A stretch of DNA of 64,000 nt from positions 20,601,266 to 20,665,265 of the forward strand of contig CM119268.1 in assembly GCA_051294375.1 (NCBI GenBank), given 5' to 3'. Origin of the DNA: Paraspadella gotoi. Taxonomy: Eukaryota > Chaetognatha. Positions 11,018-21,915 of the stretch are shown here, one piece after another. Made by a program: the position numbers and the translations under genes. Under the pieces are notes generated by a model. It was not told where the DNA came from. It searched no databases and saw only the letters and a program-made list of their open reading frames with translations. Within the stretch, counting starts at the first letter, position 1, and each line of letters starts with the position of its first letter.

Positions 11018-11257
11018 NNNNNNNNNNNNNNNNNNNNNNNNNNNNNNNNNNNNNNNNNNNNNNNNNNNNNNNNNNNNNNNNNNNNNNNNNNNNNNNNNNN
11101 NNNNNNNNNNNNNNNNNNNNNNNNNNNNNNNNNNNNNNNNNNNNNNNNNNNNNNNNNNNNNNNNNNNNNNNNNNNNNNNNNNNNNNNNNNNNNNNNNNNN
11201 NNNNNNNNNNNNNNNNNNNNNNNNNNNNNGAGAGAGAGAGAGAGAGAGAGAGAGTCT
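10985..11257. repeat. (GA)n with 212-N assembly gap
   Basis: GA on both sides of an N run at 11018-11229. The gap lies inside the microsatellite. Confidence 0.9.
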
Positions 11258-11317
11258 CCTCTTTCTTTGATTTATTTTACGACGAACATTCATCTCCGGC
11301 GAAGCAGATGATGTCAT

Positions 11318-11405
11318 TTAGGAGGTCGTGCCGACGTCATTCGATGTCATTCAGTGTCATTCGATGTCATTTGATGCCATTCAATGTCATTCAATGTCAT
11401 TCGAA
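11318..11405. repeat. 11-bp minisatellite
   Basis: About seven units of ATGTCATTCGA with single-base variants, in a region rich in GATGTCAT. Confidence 0.75.
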
Positions 11406-11535
11406 TTTTTTGCCATTTATTTCATTTCTTTTGATGCTATCTCTCTTCTCGTTGATGTTATACTTTTAGAATCTCGATGTAATCTGACGCAACTAGACGT
11501 CATTTGACCCTTGTCAAATAATCTCTCTCCCTCTC

Positions 11536-11635
11536 NNNNNNNNNNNNNNNNNNNNNNNNNNNNNNNNNNNNNNNNNNNNNNNNNNNNNNNNNNNNNNNNN
11601 NNNNNNNNNNNNNNNNNNNNNNNNNNNNNNNNNNN
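11536..11635. other. Assembly gap, 100 N
   Basis: Exactly 100 N following CT-rich sequence, the usual placeholder for a gap of unknown size. Confidence 0.95.
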
Positions 11636-11814
11636 TTGATCCACCCGTCGACCGAAACGACTGACATCCCCATTACGTTATGTTTAGTTCTAACTGAATT
11701 AGACTCATTAAAATAATAAAATACAAAGAGAGATGCAAAAGATAAATTTAAAAAATCAATGCTAAACAAATTCTTTTCATCATTATGTAGTCGGGCATTG
11801 CATAAGTTCACCTC

Positions 11815-12060
11815 ACCTATAAGCACGCTGGCTCATTCCGTAAAGCCATCAGCTCATGACCACTAGGTACCGGGTTCAATCCCATCCCGGTACCTACTCT
11901 GCGGGAAGTGTGAGGACGTCCGTAAGCCGCCTTGTCGGACTGACCGATTGTCTGAAAGAGAATGGATCTTAAATCCTCCAAAACTCCTCTCATTTCTGAG
12001 AAATGCGTAATTGTTAAATCGTCCGAATCCGCGACTTTTTTTCCCCTCATAACCTTCACT
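11815..12060 (+). mobile_element. tRNA-derived SINE-like repeat
   Basis: Has an A-box-like GCTGGCTCATTCCGTAA at about 11828 and a B box GGGTTCAATCC near 11872, inside GGTACC...GGTACC complementary segments. The 3' body (GGGAAGTGTGAGGACG, CCGTAAGCCGCCTTG) is matched in reverse at 13855-14005, showing a dispersed family. It is not a tRNA gene because the arms do not fold as a cloverleaf with matched acceptor ends. Confidence 0.6.
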
Positions 12061-12188
12061 ATTTCCTACTTTCTTTTTTTTTCTTTCTTTTACTTTTTAA
12101 AAAAATTAATCTCTTTTGCTATTTAGTCTCTTTTCCTTTGTATTTTGAATTTTTTTTCTCGCCACGTTTTTTACTCGTTCTCTATTAT

Positions 12189-12189
<1 letters not shown>

Positions 12190-12259
<70 letters not shown>
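12190..12259. repeat. (CT)n microsatellite
   Basis: About 35 CT units. Confidence 0.95.
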
Positions 12260-12262
<3 letters not shown>

Positions 12263-12575
12263 ACCCAACTGAGAAGGCGCCCAAGTCTTCTACTTGGACA
12301 AAGAAACTCGAGACTCGGGTGGAGTCAAGGAAGAAAGAATAGAGAGAGAAACTGCGACCCCGAGATATTGGAAAAACCACAAAGAGATAAAAATAGAGAC
12401 AGAGACATCGAGAGAAACGAGGGAGAGAGAGATAAAGAGAGAGAGAGCGAGTGGTCAAACCGTGTCAGGTGAGTGACCGAGAAAATGAAGAGATTGAGAA
12501 AGAAACGTGAATGAAGGAGATAAGAGAAAATGAAACCACGTGAGGTCCTAGTTTTATGGCCGCAATCGATCATTT

Positions 12576-12576
<1 letters not shown>

Positions 12577-12622
<46 letters not shown>
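12577..12622. repeat. (GA)n microsatellite
   Basis: About 23 GA units in a purine-rich stretch. Confidence 0.9.
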
Positions 12623-12625
<3 letters not shown>

Positions 12626-12945
12626 GAATTTGATATTCCCCCCAGGTGTAAGAAAAAATGAGAGAGCTTCCTGAGAAGAAGATAAGTTTTTATCTCTTTC
12701 TTCACCTTAACTCTTTTGTCCTTCTTTCTCCCTATAATTCCTTCTCCTTCACATTTAATTCTTCATACACTTTTTCTAATTATCCTTTCTTTTTTCTGTC
12801 TTTTTCTCATTTCTTTCCTTTTTTTCATTTCTCTTTCCTTTCCTTTTTCCTTTCCTTTTTCCTTTTTTTTTCTACTTTCCTCTACTTTCCATTCGATTCT
12901 ATCCTTAGAGTTTCTAGCTCTCCTACTACGATGTTCTTTTCCTCC

Positions 12946-13278
12946 TTTCCTCTTTCCTTTCCTCTTTCCCTTTCTTTTTCCTTTCCTCTTTCCTTTCCTA
13001 TTTCCTCTCCTCTTTCCATTCATTTTTCTTCTTTCCTCTTTCCCTTTCTCTTTCCTTTCCTCTTTCCTTTCCTATTTCCTCTCCTCTTTTCATTCATTTT
13101 TCTTCTTTCCTCTTTCCCTTTCTCTTTCCTTTCCTCTTTCCTTTCCTATTTCCTCTCCTCTTCCCATTCATTTTTCTTCTTTCCTCTTTCCCTTTCTCTT
13201 TCCTTTCCTCTTTCCTTTCCTATTTCCTCTCCTCTTTGCATTCATTTTTCTTCTTTCCTCTTTCCCTTTCTCTTTCAT
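12946..13278. repeat. ~74-bp pyrimidine-rich minisatellite
   Basis: Four to five units, each carrying CATTCATTTTTCTTCTTTCC followed by CTTTCCCTTTCTC and CCTATTTCCTCTCC. The F/L/S/P-rich frames across it are not genes. Confidence 0.85.
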
Positions 13279-13392
13279 TTCCTCCTTCCCCTTCTTTCTC
13301 ACTTTCGGTTCCCTTTGTTGCCCCCGAGATTCTTTTTTTTTTCCTGCGTGAGTCTGATATCTTTTACGACATCGCGAGGTCGGCGCCTGAAA

Positions 13393-13638
13393 CACGTGAC
13401 TTGATCACGTGATCCACTCAGCGGCGCCTCACGTGACCTTTTCGACATCACATGATCGTCACGAAAATGTGATTGTCCAATAAAAGAGAAGTCGCCGGTG
13501 CATCTGGATCGTTCTGACCGCGTCCTCGTCCTAACCCAATCAATCAGTCAATCGATCCGATTGTCTCAACTTCTCGATTCGACGACGTCACGTGATCGAC
13601 CCCCCCCCTTCCGCATCATCCCGAGCGGAGGTCACGTG
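13393..13638. promoter_or_regulatory. CACGTG (E-box) cluster with CCAAT motif
   Basis: Five CACGTG palindromes at 13393, 13406, 13430, 13589 and 13633, plus a CACATG variant at 13450 and CCAAT at 13477. Several fit the wider TCACGTGA form bound by USF/MiT-type bHLH-zip factors in animals. The segment is more GC- and CpG-rich than its surroundings. No transcript start or adjacent exon is recognised, so promoter or enhancer use is inference. Confidence 0.4.
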
Positions 13639-13854
13639 ACGCGACGCGGAAAGAGGGGGGGGGGAACGTCTCGACGGCGACGCCGACGATAACGAGGTTC
13701 GAGGTCGAAGATGGCATCAAGGATTCCATCGATGATTGCATAATGGATGGAAGGGACGGGTGGGGGAGGAGAGTTGGGGACAACAAATGTACAGGCGCGG
13801 ATTTGTGTTTGAGAAAAAAAAAGAGAAAATGCATGGATGCATTGAGACTTGTCC

Positions 13855-14005
13855 TAGTTAAGGTGCTTAGTGGCCGGAAGACGACTTTACGTATCTTCTG
13901 GGCCGCCGCGTCAGCAATAGAACGGATCCAATGCTTGGAACCAGGTTTGAGGGATTTCCAGGCCTCTCAAGGCGGTCTACGGCCGTCCTCACGCTTCCCC
14001 AAAAA
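13855..14005 (-). mobile_element. SINE-like fragment, reverse copy
   Basis: The reverse complement contains GGGGAAGCGTGAGGACGG and GTAGACCGCCTTGAGAGG, matching the body of the repeat at 11815-12060. The tRNA-like head is not clear. Confidence 0.5.
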
Positions 14006-14134
14006 AGCTTTTTTAATTAATGAATAGATAATTTTTATATCGATTGTACCAAATTCGTACGCAAAATCAATTTCGTATAAAGCGGAATTAAAAATAAGGA
14101 ATTAGAACCTATCGTGAGATTCGTTTTAATAATC

Positions 14135-14224
14135 TGTTTCTTCTTCTTCTTCTTCTTCTTCTTCTTCTTCTTCTTCTTCTTCTTCTTCTTCTTCTTCTTC
14201 TTCTTCTTCTTCTTCTTCTTCTTC
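14135..14224. repeat. (TTC)n microsatellite
   Basis: About 29 TTC units. The poly-Lys frame on the minus strand and poly-Phe frame on + are its translations. Confidence 0.95.
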
Positions 14225-14460
14225 TCTTCCTCCATCTTCCTCCTCTTTCTTCCTCTCTACTTCTCTACTCTATCGACGGCGGAAATTTCCTTTAACATTC
14301 TTCAGCAACAAAAACTAAAAAACGAGGGTCATGAAAAAAAAGAAAAAAAAGAGAAAGAAAAAAGAAAAAAAAGAAAAAAAAAAGAGAAAGAAAAAAGAAA
14401 GCTTGTTTTCTTTCGCTTCCAGAGGTTGCCACTTCAATCATACAAAAGGGAAAACGGATG

Positions 14461-14585
14461 AGAGAGAGAGAGAGGGAGAGAGAGAGAGATGAGAGCGAGG
14501 TTAGATGAGCCAAAAAATCTTCGCATCTCTCTTTTTCCCTACTTTCCCTCGCTCTTACTATTTCTCTCTACGACACACTCACTCT

Positions 14586-14666
<81 letters not shown>

Positions 14667-14817
14667 CTTTTGTGGAATGAAAAGAAGGCTTGTGGCCCGA
14701 AAGGCGAGATACTTAAGGATCAGCACCCACTGACTGTTTTCGGATGAAAATTCAAACTCTCTCTCTTCTCTCTCTCTCTCTCTCTCTCTTTCTTTCTCTC
14801 TCTCTCTCTCTCTCCCA
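14461..14817. repeat. (GA)n / (CT)n blocks
   Basis: GA 14461-14490, CT 14580-14666 and CT 14755-14816, separated by short unique sequence. 14818-15720 shows no recognisable gene. A 94-codon frame at 15089-15373 has no known motif. Confidence 0.85.
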
Positions 14818-15724
14818 CAACTTTATGCGTTTCCTTTCGAATGCTAAGTAAACGTTAGATCGGATGTATTTAGCTTAGAAACGATGATGGTACGTCTCTC
14901 GTAAAAGAAGCGGGGGGGAGAAACGGTGATTCAAACGAGGGAGAAAAGGGTGATCATAAAGAAAAGTAGGTGATTAAAAAACAAGAAAGGGTGATTAGGA
15001 AAAGAAAACGTGGTTGATGAGATAAGAAAAAAAAACTCTTCTAGATTTAGAGAGGGAGAAAAAAAAATTGGGTGATTAGAAAAAAAAGATGAAAAAAGAT
15101 TATCAGGGTTTTTTTTTCTCTCGGAGTTTTTATCGTCGTTTAGGCTCCACTGACTTTTCCGGGATTCGTCGTCGCCATTTTGGATTTGCTACAAATGTTA
15201 ACCTCGTTTTGGAATTTCCAGGATTTATATTTATATTTATATTTACCTATATGTTCATACGTAATAAACAAATAAAAGTGAGAGACGATATTATGGATCT
15301 TACTAGAAACCCGTCAGATCAAGAATTAGCGCTTTTTTCGTTTATGATTGATTTACAATCAATATTTACCTAAAAAAATATGTCAATAGATAACTTTTGA
15401 GCAGAATCCGACGAGATTTCAAAGGGAAATAGACTGTATTGAGTATCGTTAGGGTTTTTTGCTCTAAGCGCAACAGTCAGGACTCAACACCATTAGCTGA
15501 AACTCAGTCTTCTTTTTCTCTGAATGAAAGTCGAATCGATGAGAGAAAAAAAAGGGGAAAAATCGAGGAATCTGAGAAGAAAAAAAACTTTTTGTTTGTC
15601 TTTTGTTTTAGATTTTTGTTATTTTTCAACTTAGTTGTGACTAGTTTAGTGATTTTGTTCAACTTTATAACAATTTGTCTTATTTTCTTTGTAGCTTTTT
15701 TTCCGAAATAAGTTGGGGGGATCA

Positions 15725-16266
15725 CCAGATAAAATGAGTCAAGAAAATGAAAGAGTCGGAAGATAGACAGCAGTCGGCGTATTAGAAGATAAAAAAAGTC
15801 AGCAGATGAGAAGATGAATTGTGGCCGAATATGAGAAGATGAAATAAGTCGACAGATAAGAAGATAAACAGAGTCTTCGGATAAAAAATGAAATGAGTAG
15901 GCAGAAGAGAAGATGATGGCAGTCAAAAGTCAAGAAGATGAAACGAGTCAAAGGATGAGAAGATGGAATGAGTCAAAAGACAAGAATATGAAACGAGTCA
16001 AAAGATCAGAAGATGAAATTTGTCAATAGATGAGAAGATGAAACGAGTCAAAATACAAGAAGATGAAATTAGTCAATAGATGAGAAGATGAAATGAGTCA
16101 AAAGTTGAGAAGATGAAATTAGTCAATAGATGAGAAGATGAAACGAGTCAAAAGATCAGAAGATGAAATTAGTCAATAGATGAGAAGATGAAACGAGTCA
16201 AAAGATCAGAAGATGAAATTAGTCAATAGATGAGAAGATGAAACGAGTCAAAGGATGAGAAGATGA
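15725..16266. repeat. ~23-bp minisatellite (AGATGAAA/AGTCAA)
   Basis: About 23 units built from GAGAAGATGAAACGAGTCAA. The right half has a 46-bp higher-order period, alternating AATAGATGAG with AAAGATCAG versions. Confidence 0.85.
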
Positions 16267-16384
16267 ATAGATGAGGCGGAAGTCGAAATGATTCAGAAAC
16301 GATTGAGATGATGAGACGAAGCGAAACGAAGACGCAACTAAAATGACGGAAAAATCCTCGTTTAACCGGAAGTCGTCGAGACTT

Positions 16385-16815
16385 AAAGACGTTGTTGTTG
16401 TTGTCGTCGTCGTCGTAATTTTGGTGGTCGTCATCGTCGTCGTTGTAATTTTGGTGGTCGTCATTGTCGTGGTCGTAATTTTGGTGGTCATCGTTGTCAT
16501 CGTCGTTGTAATTTTGGTGGTCATCATCGTCATCATCGTCGTTGTCAGAATTTTGGTGGGTGTCATTGTTGTCGTTGTAGTTTTGGTGGTCGTCATCGTC
16601 GTCATCTAGTCATCGTAGTTTTGGTGGTCGTCATCGTCATCGTCGTAGTTTTGGTTATCGTCATTGTCGTCTTTACTACTCATTATTTTTCCCAATGATT
16701 GAGTTGACTTCTTCTTCTTGTTTTTTGAAGCTTCGTCGTGGTCGTCGTGGTTGTCGTCTTCATCCTCGTCGTCGTCATCGTCGTCGTCGTCGTCATCGTC
16801 ATCGTCGTCATTACG
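16385..16815. repeat. GTC-rich minisatellite, ~30-bp unit
   Basis: Repeats of AATTTTGGTGGTCGTCATCG with (GTC)n tails. The val-rich and thr/asp-rich frames here are translation artefacts. Confidence 0.8.
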
Positions 16816-16825
16816 ATATATGAGG

Positions 16826-17470
16826 AAACAAGTTTGAGCAAACAATGCCGGATCTGCCCACGATCATTAGCGGTAAGCAGCTGATCAGATAATTTATTAA
16901 TTAATTAACTAATTAATTAAATAAATAAATAATTAATTAATTGATATTAATTTTTTTATTTTTGTCAAAATCGTTTTCCACTTTGTCTCGCCTCTCAATC
17001 ACAAAACAACAATCTCGATCACAAAATTAATTAATTAATTAATTACAAATAATTAATAATTAATTAATTACTTATTTATTAATAATTAATTAATGCAGCT
17101 TGAATTTACATTTAATATAAAAATAAAAAAAAGCATAATCAAATAGTGAAATAGATTGTTTGTTTTTTCCATTTTAACTCATTTCCACTTGGACGATTCC
17201 ATCGAAGCTTGATTGAATCACACACTTTCCTACCCACACACAAAATTTCCTTCCAATATATCCATTCAATCACGAGTAACTAGAGTTTTTTGCTAAGTGG
17301 GGACAGACAGACAGACAGACAGACAGACTTTTTTGGCATAATTTATCATAATTCGATGTTCTGATATGATATAAGTGAATGCCCGACAAGATTGAGGGGG
17401 GGGGGACCGACGGACCGACAAAGTGAATTATAGAGTCGGGATCTGCTGACAAGCAGATCCGACTAAAAAA
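16826..17470 (+). mobile_element. Family A repeat, + strand copy
   Basis: Starts with GTTTGAGCAAAC hairpin and AATGCCGGATCTGCC, passes through a TTAATTAA-rich stretch, the TTCCATCGAAGC block, (GACA)n at 17306-17328, ATAATTCGATGTTCTGA, and ends in a hairpin where GTCGGGATCTGCT faces AGCAGATCCGAC. No coding frame. Confidence 0.65.
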
Positions 17471-17805
17471 TTAGGAATTAATGATGTAAAAAATATTATA
17501 TATTTGAAATAATTTATAAAAAATCAATCACTGAAAGCAACAATCAGTGAGAAATATCTCTCTCTCTCTCTCTTTCTATCTCTCTCTCTTTTCCCAGTCG
17601 ACCAGACGGCACCAGCGAGCTTCGGCCCTTGACTCTTCACGCTCCTTTTACACGCGAGTGAGTGAATGTGAACGAATGAATGAATGAATGCGAACAAATG
17701 AATGAATGAAAGCGAACGAATGAATGAATGAAAGCGAATGAGGCTTATGACGCGAGATGGCGGAATGAGTGCGACGAGCGGCAGTCCCCGAGGGAAACGA
17801 GAGAG

Positions 17806-17932
17806 NNNNNNNNNNNNNNNNNNNNNNNNNNNNNNNNNNNNNNNNNNNNNNNNNNNNNNNNNNNNNNNNNNNNNNNNNNNNNNNNNNNNNNNNNNNNNNN
17901 NNNNNNNNNNNNNNNNNNNNNNNNNNNNNNNN
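17806..17932. other. Assembly gap, 127 N, in (GA)n
   Basis: GAGAG precedes and (GA)n follows the N run. The reverse copy near 33.06-33.17 kb is ungapped and CT-rich there. Confidence 0.9.
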
Positions 17933-18705
17933 GAGAGAGAGAGAGAGAGAGAGAGAGAAGGGAAACATCAAACGGGAAGAAGATTTGAAGCCATAAATTG
18001 TTTTACGAATTGGTTTTTCTCCTTTTTGTTTACTTCCTTTCTTTGCTTCAGGGAAGGATGAGAGAGATAGAGGGAGAGAGATAAAGGAGAGAGAGAGAGA
18101 TAGAGAGTCGAGACAGAGGAGAGATAAGAGGGGAGACGACTAGAGGGGAGAAGAGTGAGCTGAGGAGAAAGAGAGAGAGAGAGGAGAGAGGAGGGCAGAA
18201 GAGAGACGACGGCGTGGTCGGCGGGAGAGATGAGAGGATGAGAAGAAAGAGAGAGAGAGAGAGAAATGGGAAGCAGGCTTTTAGCCATCTTTTCAGCTAC
18301 TCCAGTCAGCGCTGAGGTTTGTTTACTTCGTCCGAATTTCGACCCCAACTTTTTTTCTCTTCTCTGATTTTGCTTTTTTCTTTTGTTTTACTTTTTAATC
18401 TCTATTAGAGGGCGGGATTGTCGCGCGTCTCAACTCGAATGCACCTGCGCCACACGCGGTGGAATAATCTCTATTTAATGACGATAACAAGAAAGAAAGA
18501 ACGAACTGTGGTAGTTGCTTTAACTTTTAATTCCTATTCGTGAATGAATTAATTAAATAATTAATCAATTATTTTATCAACTGAATAAGTAGTACTGAAT
18601 TAACTAATTTTAATTTTTTGGTCTTTTAATTTTTTTTATTATCAATAATTCAATAAATATGAAAAGTTCCATATTCATTTTCGATTGATTAGTAATACTT
18701 GTTTT

Positions 18706-18738
<33 letters not shown>

Positions 18739-18852
18739 NNNNNNNNNNNNNNNNNNNNNNNNNNNNNNNNNNNNNNNNNNNNNNNNNNNNNNNNNNNNNN
18801 NNNNNNNNNNNNNNNNNNNNNNNNNNNNNNNNNNNNNNNNNNNNNNNNNNNN
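18739..18852. other. Assembly gap, 114 N, in (CT)n
   Basis: The N run follows a CT microsatellite (18712-18738). Confidence 0.9.
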
Positions 18853-19238
18853 GGTTTCATGAATCCAGGTTTACTGTACGCGTTTCACGCGGAGCGTGAA
18901 TAATTCCATCGCAAACCCGTTTTACTGTATCTTTGATATTACGACGTCGCTAAAACCTGCTTCACACTCTCTGGGTTCAGAAGGCTGCACGTCTTTGGCG
19001 TCTTTATCGTCGTCGTCGTTGTCTTCGACGTCGTTGTCGTCGTCGTCGTCATTATCGTGGTCGTTGTCGTCGTTTGACTTTTATTTCATTCAGTTTCAAG
19101 ATTCTTTTAAATTCATTTGTATACGAGTTTCTCCCACCATTCATCAGTCAATTCGAGTCATCGTCGCCATAAGCAACATTCGTTTTAATCTTTTTTCATT
19201 TAAAAAAAAAAGTTGCTTAACTAATAATGTGGGATTGT

Positions 19239-19445
19239 GGCGGTATATTCACACCGCCTCACGTCCGTCATCCTTCAGCCAAAAGCGAGACCGTCCTAGG
19301 GTAACCGCGCCAGTGACTGGAGGCGTCACTGCGGGTCGGAAGCCCCCAAAGCCAACAGTGAGATGCCCCATCTCAATGGGCATCACAGGCAACCCGGCTG
19401 TTGCCATAGGATATTTTAAATTTCGCTCGTGAGGCCAACTCACGA
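19239..19445. other. Array of five perfect hairpins (structured element)
   Basis: Perfect stems: GGCGGT/ACCGCC (19239-19244 with 19253-19258), CAGTGAC/GTCACTG (19311-19317 with 19325-19331), TGAGATG/CATCTCA (19359-19365 with 19369-19375, 3-nt loop), GGCAAC/GTTGCC (19388-19393 with 19400-19405), and TCGTGAG/CTCACGA (19427-19433 with 19439-19445). GCCCCAT/ATGGGC offers a competing fold over the third stem. Flanks are ordinary A/T-rich sequence. It may be the structured part of a SINE or MITE, or a regulatory RNA. No family is recognised. Confidence 0.5.
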
Positions 19446-20288
19446 ACACAGTCGCGATACTCTTTAGCCCTCACAGTCTATACGGCCTGTCACACTTTTT
19501 GAATTTTCATTTAGCGTTCACAAGTACAATTAACAATTGTCACATGAATATAGTTTTTTATCCGACTCACAGTCTTACATTTTACGACTCTCACCATTTT
19601 GAGTCCGTCTCACCGGAGTGTTGCTCCTATTTCACTAACTCACACATTTCAATAGCCTGGTCTGGGAATCTTTCACTTTACCCACCCATCTTTACCATTC
19701 TTTTCACCCAACTATCTGTGCCACCTTTTTCAACCACCCAACCGTGCCTACTTTTCACGCTCTCATCAATTTTACTCTCCCATCTGTATCACTGTATCAC
19801 AATTTCCAACTCACCCTCACTAATATGAATGAGTCAAATCAGTAGAGTCAAGTTTTCCCTTTTGAATTTGTGAATATGGCGCTAAGGCGGATTGAACATA
19901 CCTGCACATTTACATAGTTTCAGATTCAAATTTGTATCAGAGATTAAGAGTTATATAAAGATCCAATATCCGCTTTTAGTTTAGCTTTCAATTTAAGTCC
20001 CAGTGATTTTCTCTTTTTTGCCTTCGAGTTTCATTTTGTTTTTTTGTTTTGATTGAATCTCTTTCGCCGAGACTTCAAATAAAAAACGAAATGTTAGCTA
20101 GAGATGGAGATACGAGATAGAGAGCGAGACGAAACTCGGGATGCGAGTCTCTCTCTTACATCCGGGGATTGAGTCAAGGATTACTCTGGGTCGTTGACTG
20201 TGAATCGGGTCTTTGGTGAAATTCGTGAGGGTGAATGACGAAAGACGTGAGAGAGGGAGAGAGATATAAAGTGGGAGAGATAGAGATA

Positions 20289-20945
20289 GTTTTGTTTTCA
20301 ATGAGAGAGGAAGAAATGAGAGAAGGAGAGAAGAAAAGATAGGAGAGAAGGAGAGAAGAAAAGAAATGAGAGAATGAGACAAGAAAAGAAAGGAGAGAAG
20401 GAGATAAGAAAAGAAAGGAGAGNNNNNNNNNNNNNNNNNNNNNNNNNNNNNNNNNNNNNNNNNNNNNNNNNNNNNNNNNNNNNNNNNNNNNNNNNNNNNN
20501 NNNNNNNNNNNNNNNNNNNNNNNNNNNNNNNNNNNNNNNNNNNNNNNNNNNNNNNNNNNNNNNNNNNNNNNNNNNNNNNNNNNNNNNNNNNNNNNNNNNN
20601 NNNNNNNNNNNNNNNNNNNNNNNNNNNNNNNNNNNNNNNNNNNNNNNNNNNNNNNNNNNNNNNNNNNNNNNNNNNNNNNNNNNNNNNNNNNNNNNNNNNN
20701 NNNNNNNNNNNNNNNNNNNNNNNNNNNNNNNNNNNNNNNNNNNNAGAGAAGGAGACAAAAAAGAAAGGAGAGAAGGAGACAAGAAAAGAAAGGAGAGAAG
20801 AAGACAGGAAAATAAAGGAGAGAAGGAGACAAGAAAAGAAAGGAGATAAGGAGACCAGAAAATAAAGGAGAGAAAGAGAGAAGAAAAGAAAGGAGAGAAG
20901 GAGAGAAGAAAAGAAAGGAGAGAAGGAGAGAAGAAAAGAAAGGAG
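20289..20945. repeat. ~26-bp purine minisatellite with 322-N gap
   Basis: Units of AGAAAAGAAAGGAGAGAAGG on both sides of the gap at 20423-20744. The frames across it are artefacts. A (GTC)n block at 21050-21133 and CT blocks at 21175-21290 follow. Confidence 0.85.
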
Positions 20946-21093
20946 AAGCACCCAAACGTTAAATTCGTGGCTTCTCTTCGTTTCTCTTCGTTTCTCTCCA
21001 CTTCTTCTTCTTCAAAAAGAATCCAAATTTGAATTTCTGATTTCGCGTTCATACGTCGTCGGTCGTCGTTGACGTCGTCGTCGTCGTCGTTGA

Positions 21094-21126
<33 letters not shown>

Positions 21127-21229
21127 TGACGTCTTCCGCGGCGGCGAATTTCCCTAAAAAAAACAACATTCAATACTCTCTCTGTCTCTCTCTCTCCCCC
21201 CTCTCTCTCTCTCTGTCTCTCTCTCTCCC

Positions 21230-21264
<35 letters not shown>

Positions 21265-21370
21265 TTTCTCTCTCTCTCTCCCCTTTTTTCTTATCTTTTA
21301 ATTTTTACGATTCCGCTTAAAAATAATTTTCGTTTCCCCGACTCTTTTCATGTCACGTGATCAAAAGTGG

Positions 21371-21800
21371 AATCCTGCAAAGCGATTTGCGGCGATGAAG
21401 AAAGATCTAAGGCGAAGAAGAGCGATAATTGGGCGATTTGGGGTGAAGTGGAAAGATAAAAGGCGATTGAATTAGGCGATTGGCTTCGCCCAAAATAGTC
21501 CAATTATCGCCCTTCTTCACCTTTAGATCTTTCTTCACCACGCAATCGCCTAATTCAATCGCCTTTTATCTTTCCCACTATCTCTCTCTNNNNNNNNNNN
21601 NNNNNNNNNNNNNNNNNNNNNNNNNNNNNNNNNNNNNNNNNNNNNNNNNNNNNNNNNNNNNNNNNNNNNNNNNNNNNNNNNNNNNNNNNNNNNNNNNNNN
21701 NNNNNNNNNNNNNNNNNNNNNNNNNNNNNNNNNNNNNNNNNNNNNNNNNNNNNNNNNNNNNNNNNNNGTGGAAAGATAAAAGGCGATTGAATTAGGCGAT
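21371..21800. repeat. ~110-bp satellite units, one inverted, with 178-N gap
   Basis: Unit marks are AAAGATCTAAGGCGAAGAAG, GCGATAATTGGGCGATTT and AAAAGGCGATTGAATTAGGC. A first unit (21371-21480) is in one orientation. From 21486 the same motifs run in reverse up to the gap (21590-21767), after which the forward form returns. The reverse duplicate at about 29005-29430 reads through as roughly four units. Confidence 0.7.
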
Positions 21801-21915
21801 TGGCGGCCGCTCGAGTGAATAAATTACATAAATAAAACAAATCCTTCCACTCTAGGGATCGAACCCGGACTTGAGATCTAGAATATCTGATTCCCAACTA
21901 TGAGCCAGCCAGATG
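21800..21915 (-). mobile_element. tRNA-derived repeat, minus strand
   Basis: In reverse it reads a GGCTGGCTCATAGTTGG A-box-like segment, then CCGGGTTCGATCCCTAG with a B box. The mirrored copy lies at 28870-28990. The rest of 21916-24117 shows no gene. A 60-bp GCTGCTGCTACAGCC-type segment at 22725-22785 is notable only for base composition. Confidence 0.5.

Noticed and set aside
15089-15373. 94-codon frame with a Phe/Ile-rich segment
   Set aside because: No motif, and (TTTATA)-type repeats make up its hydrophobic part. Too little to call a gene.
16826-17470. Family A as a Helitron (3' hairpin near a CTAA-like end)
   Set aside because: The hairpin reaches the very end instead of lying about 10 bp before it, the other end also has a hairpin, and there is no 5' TC-type terminus.
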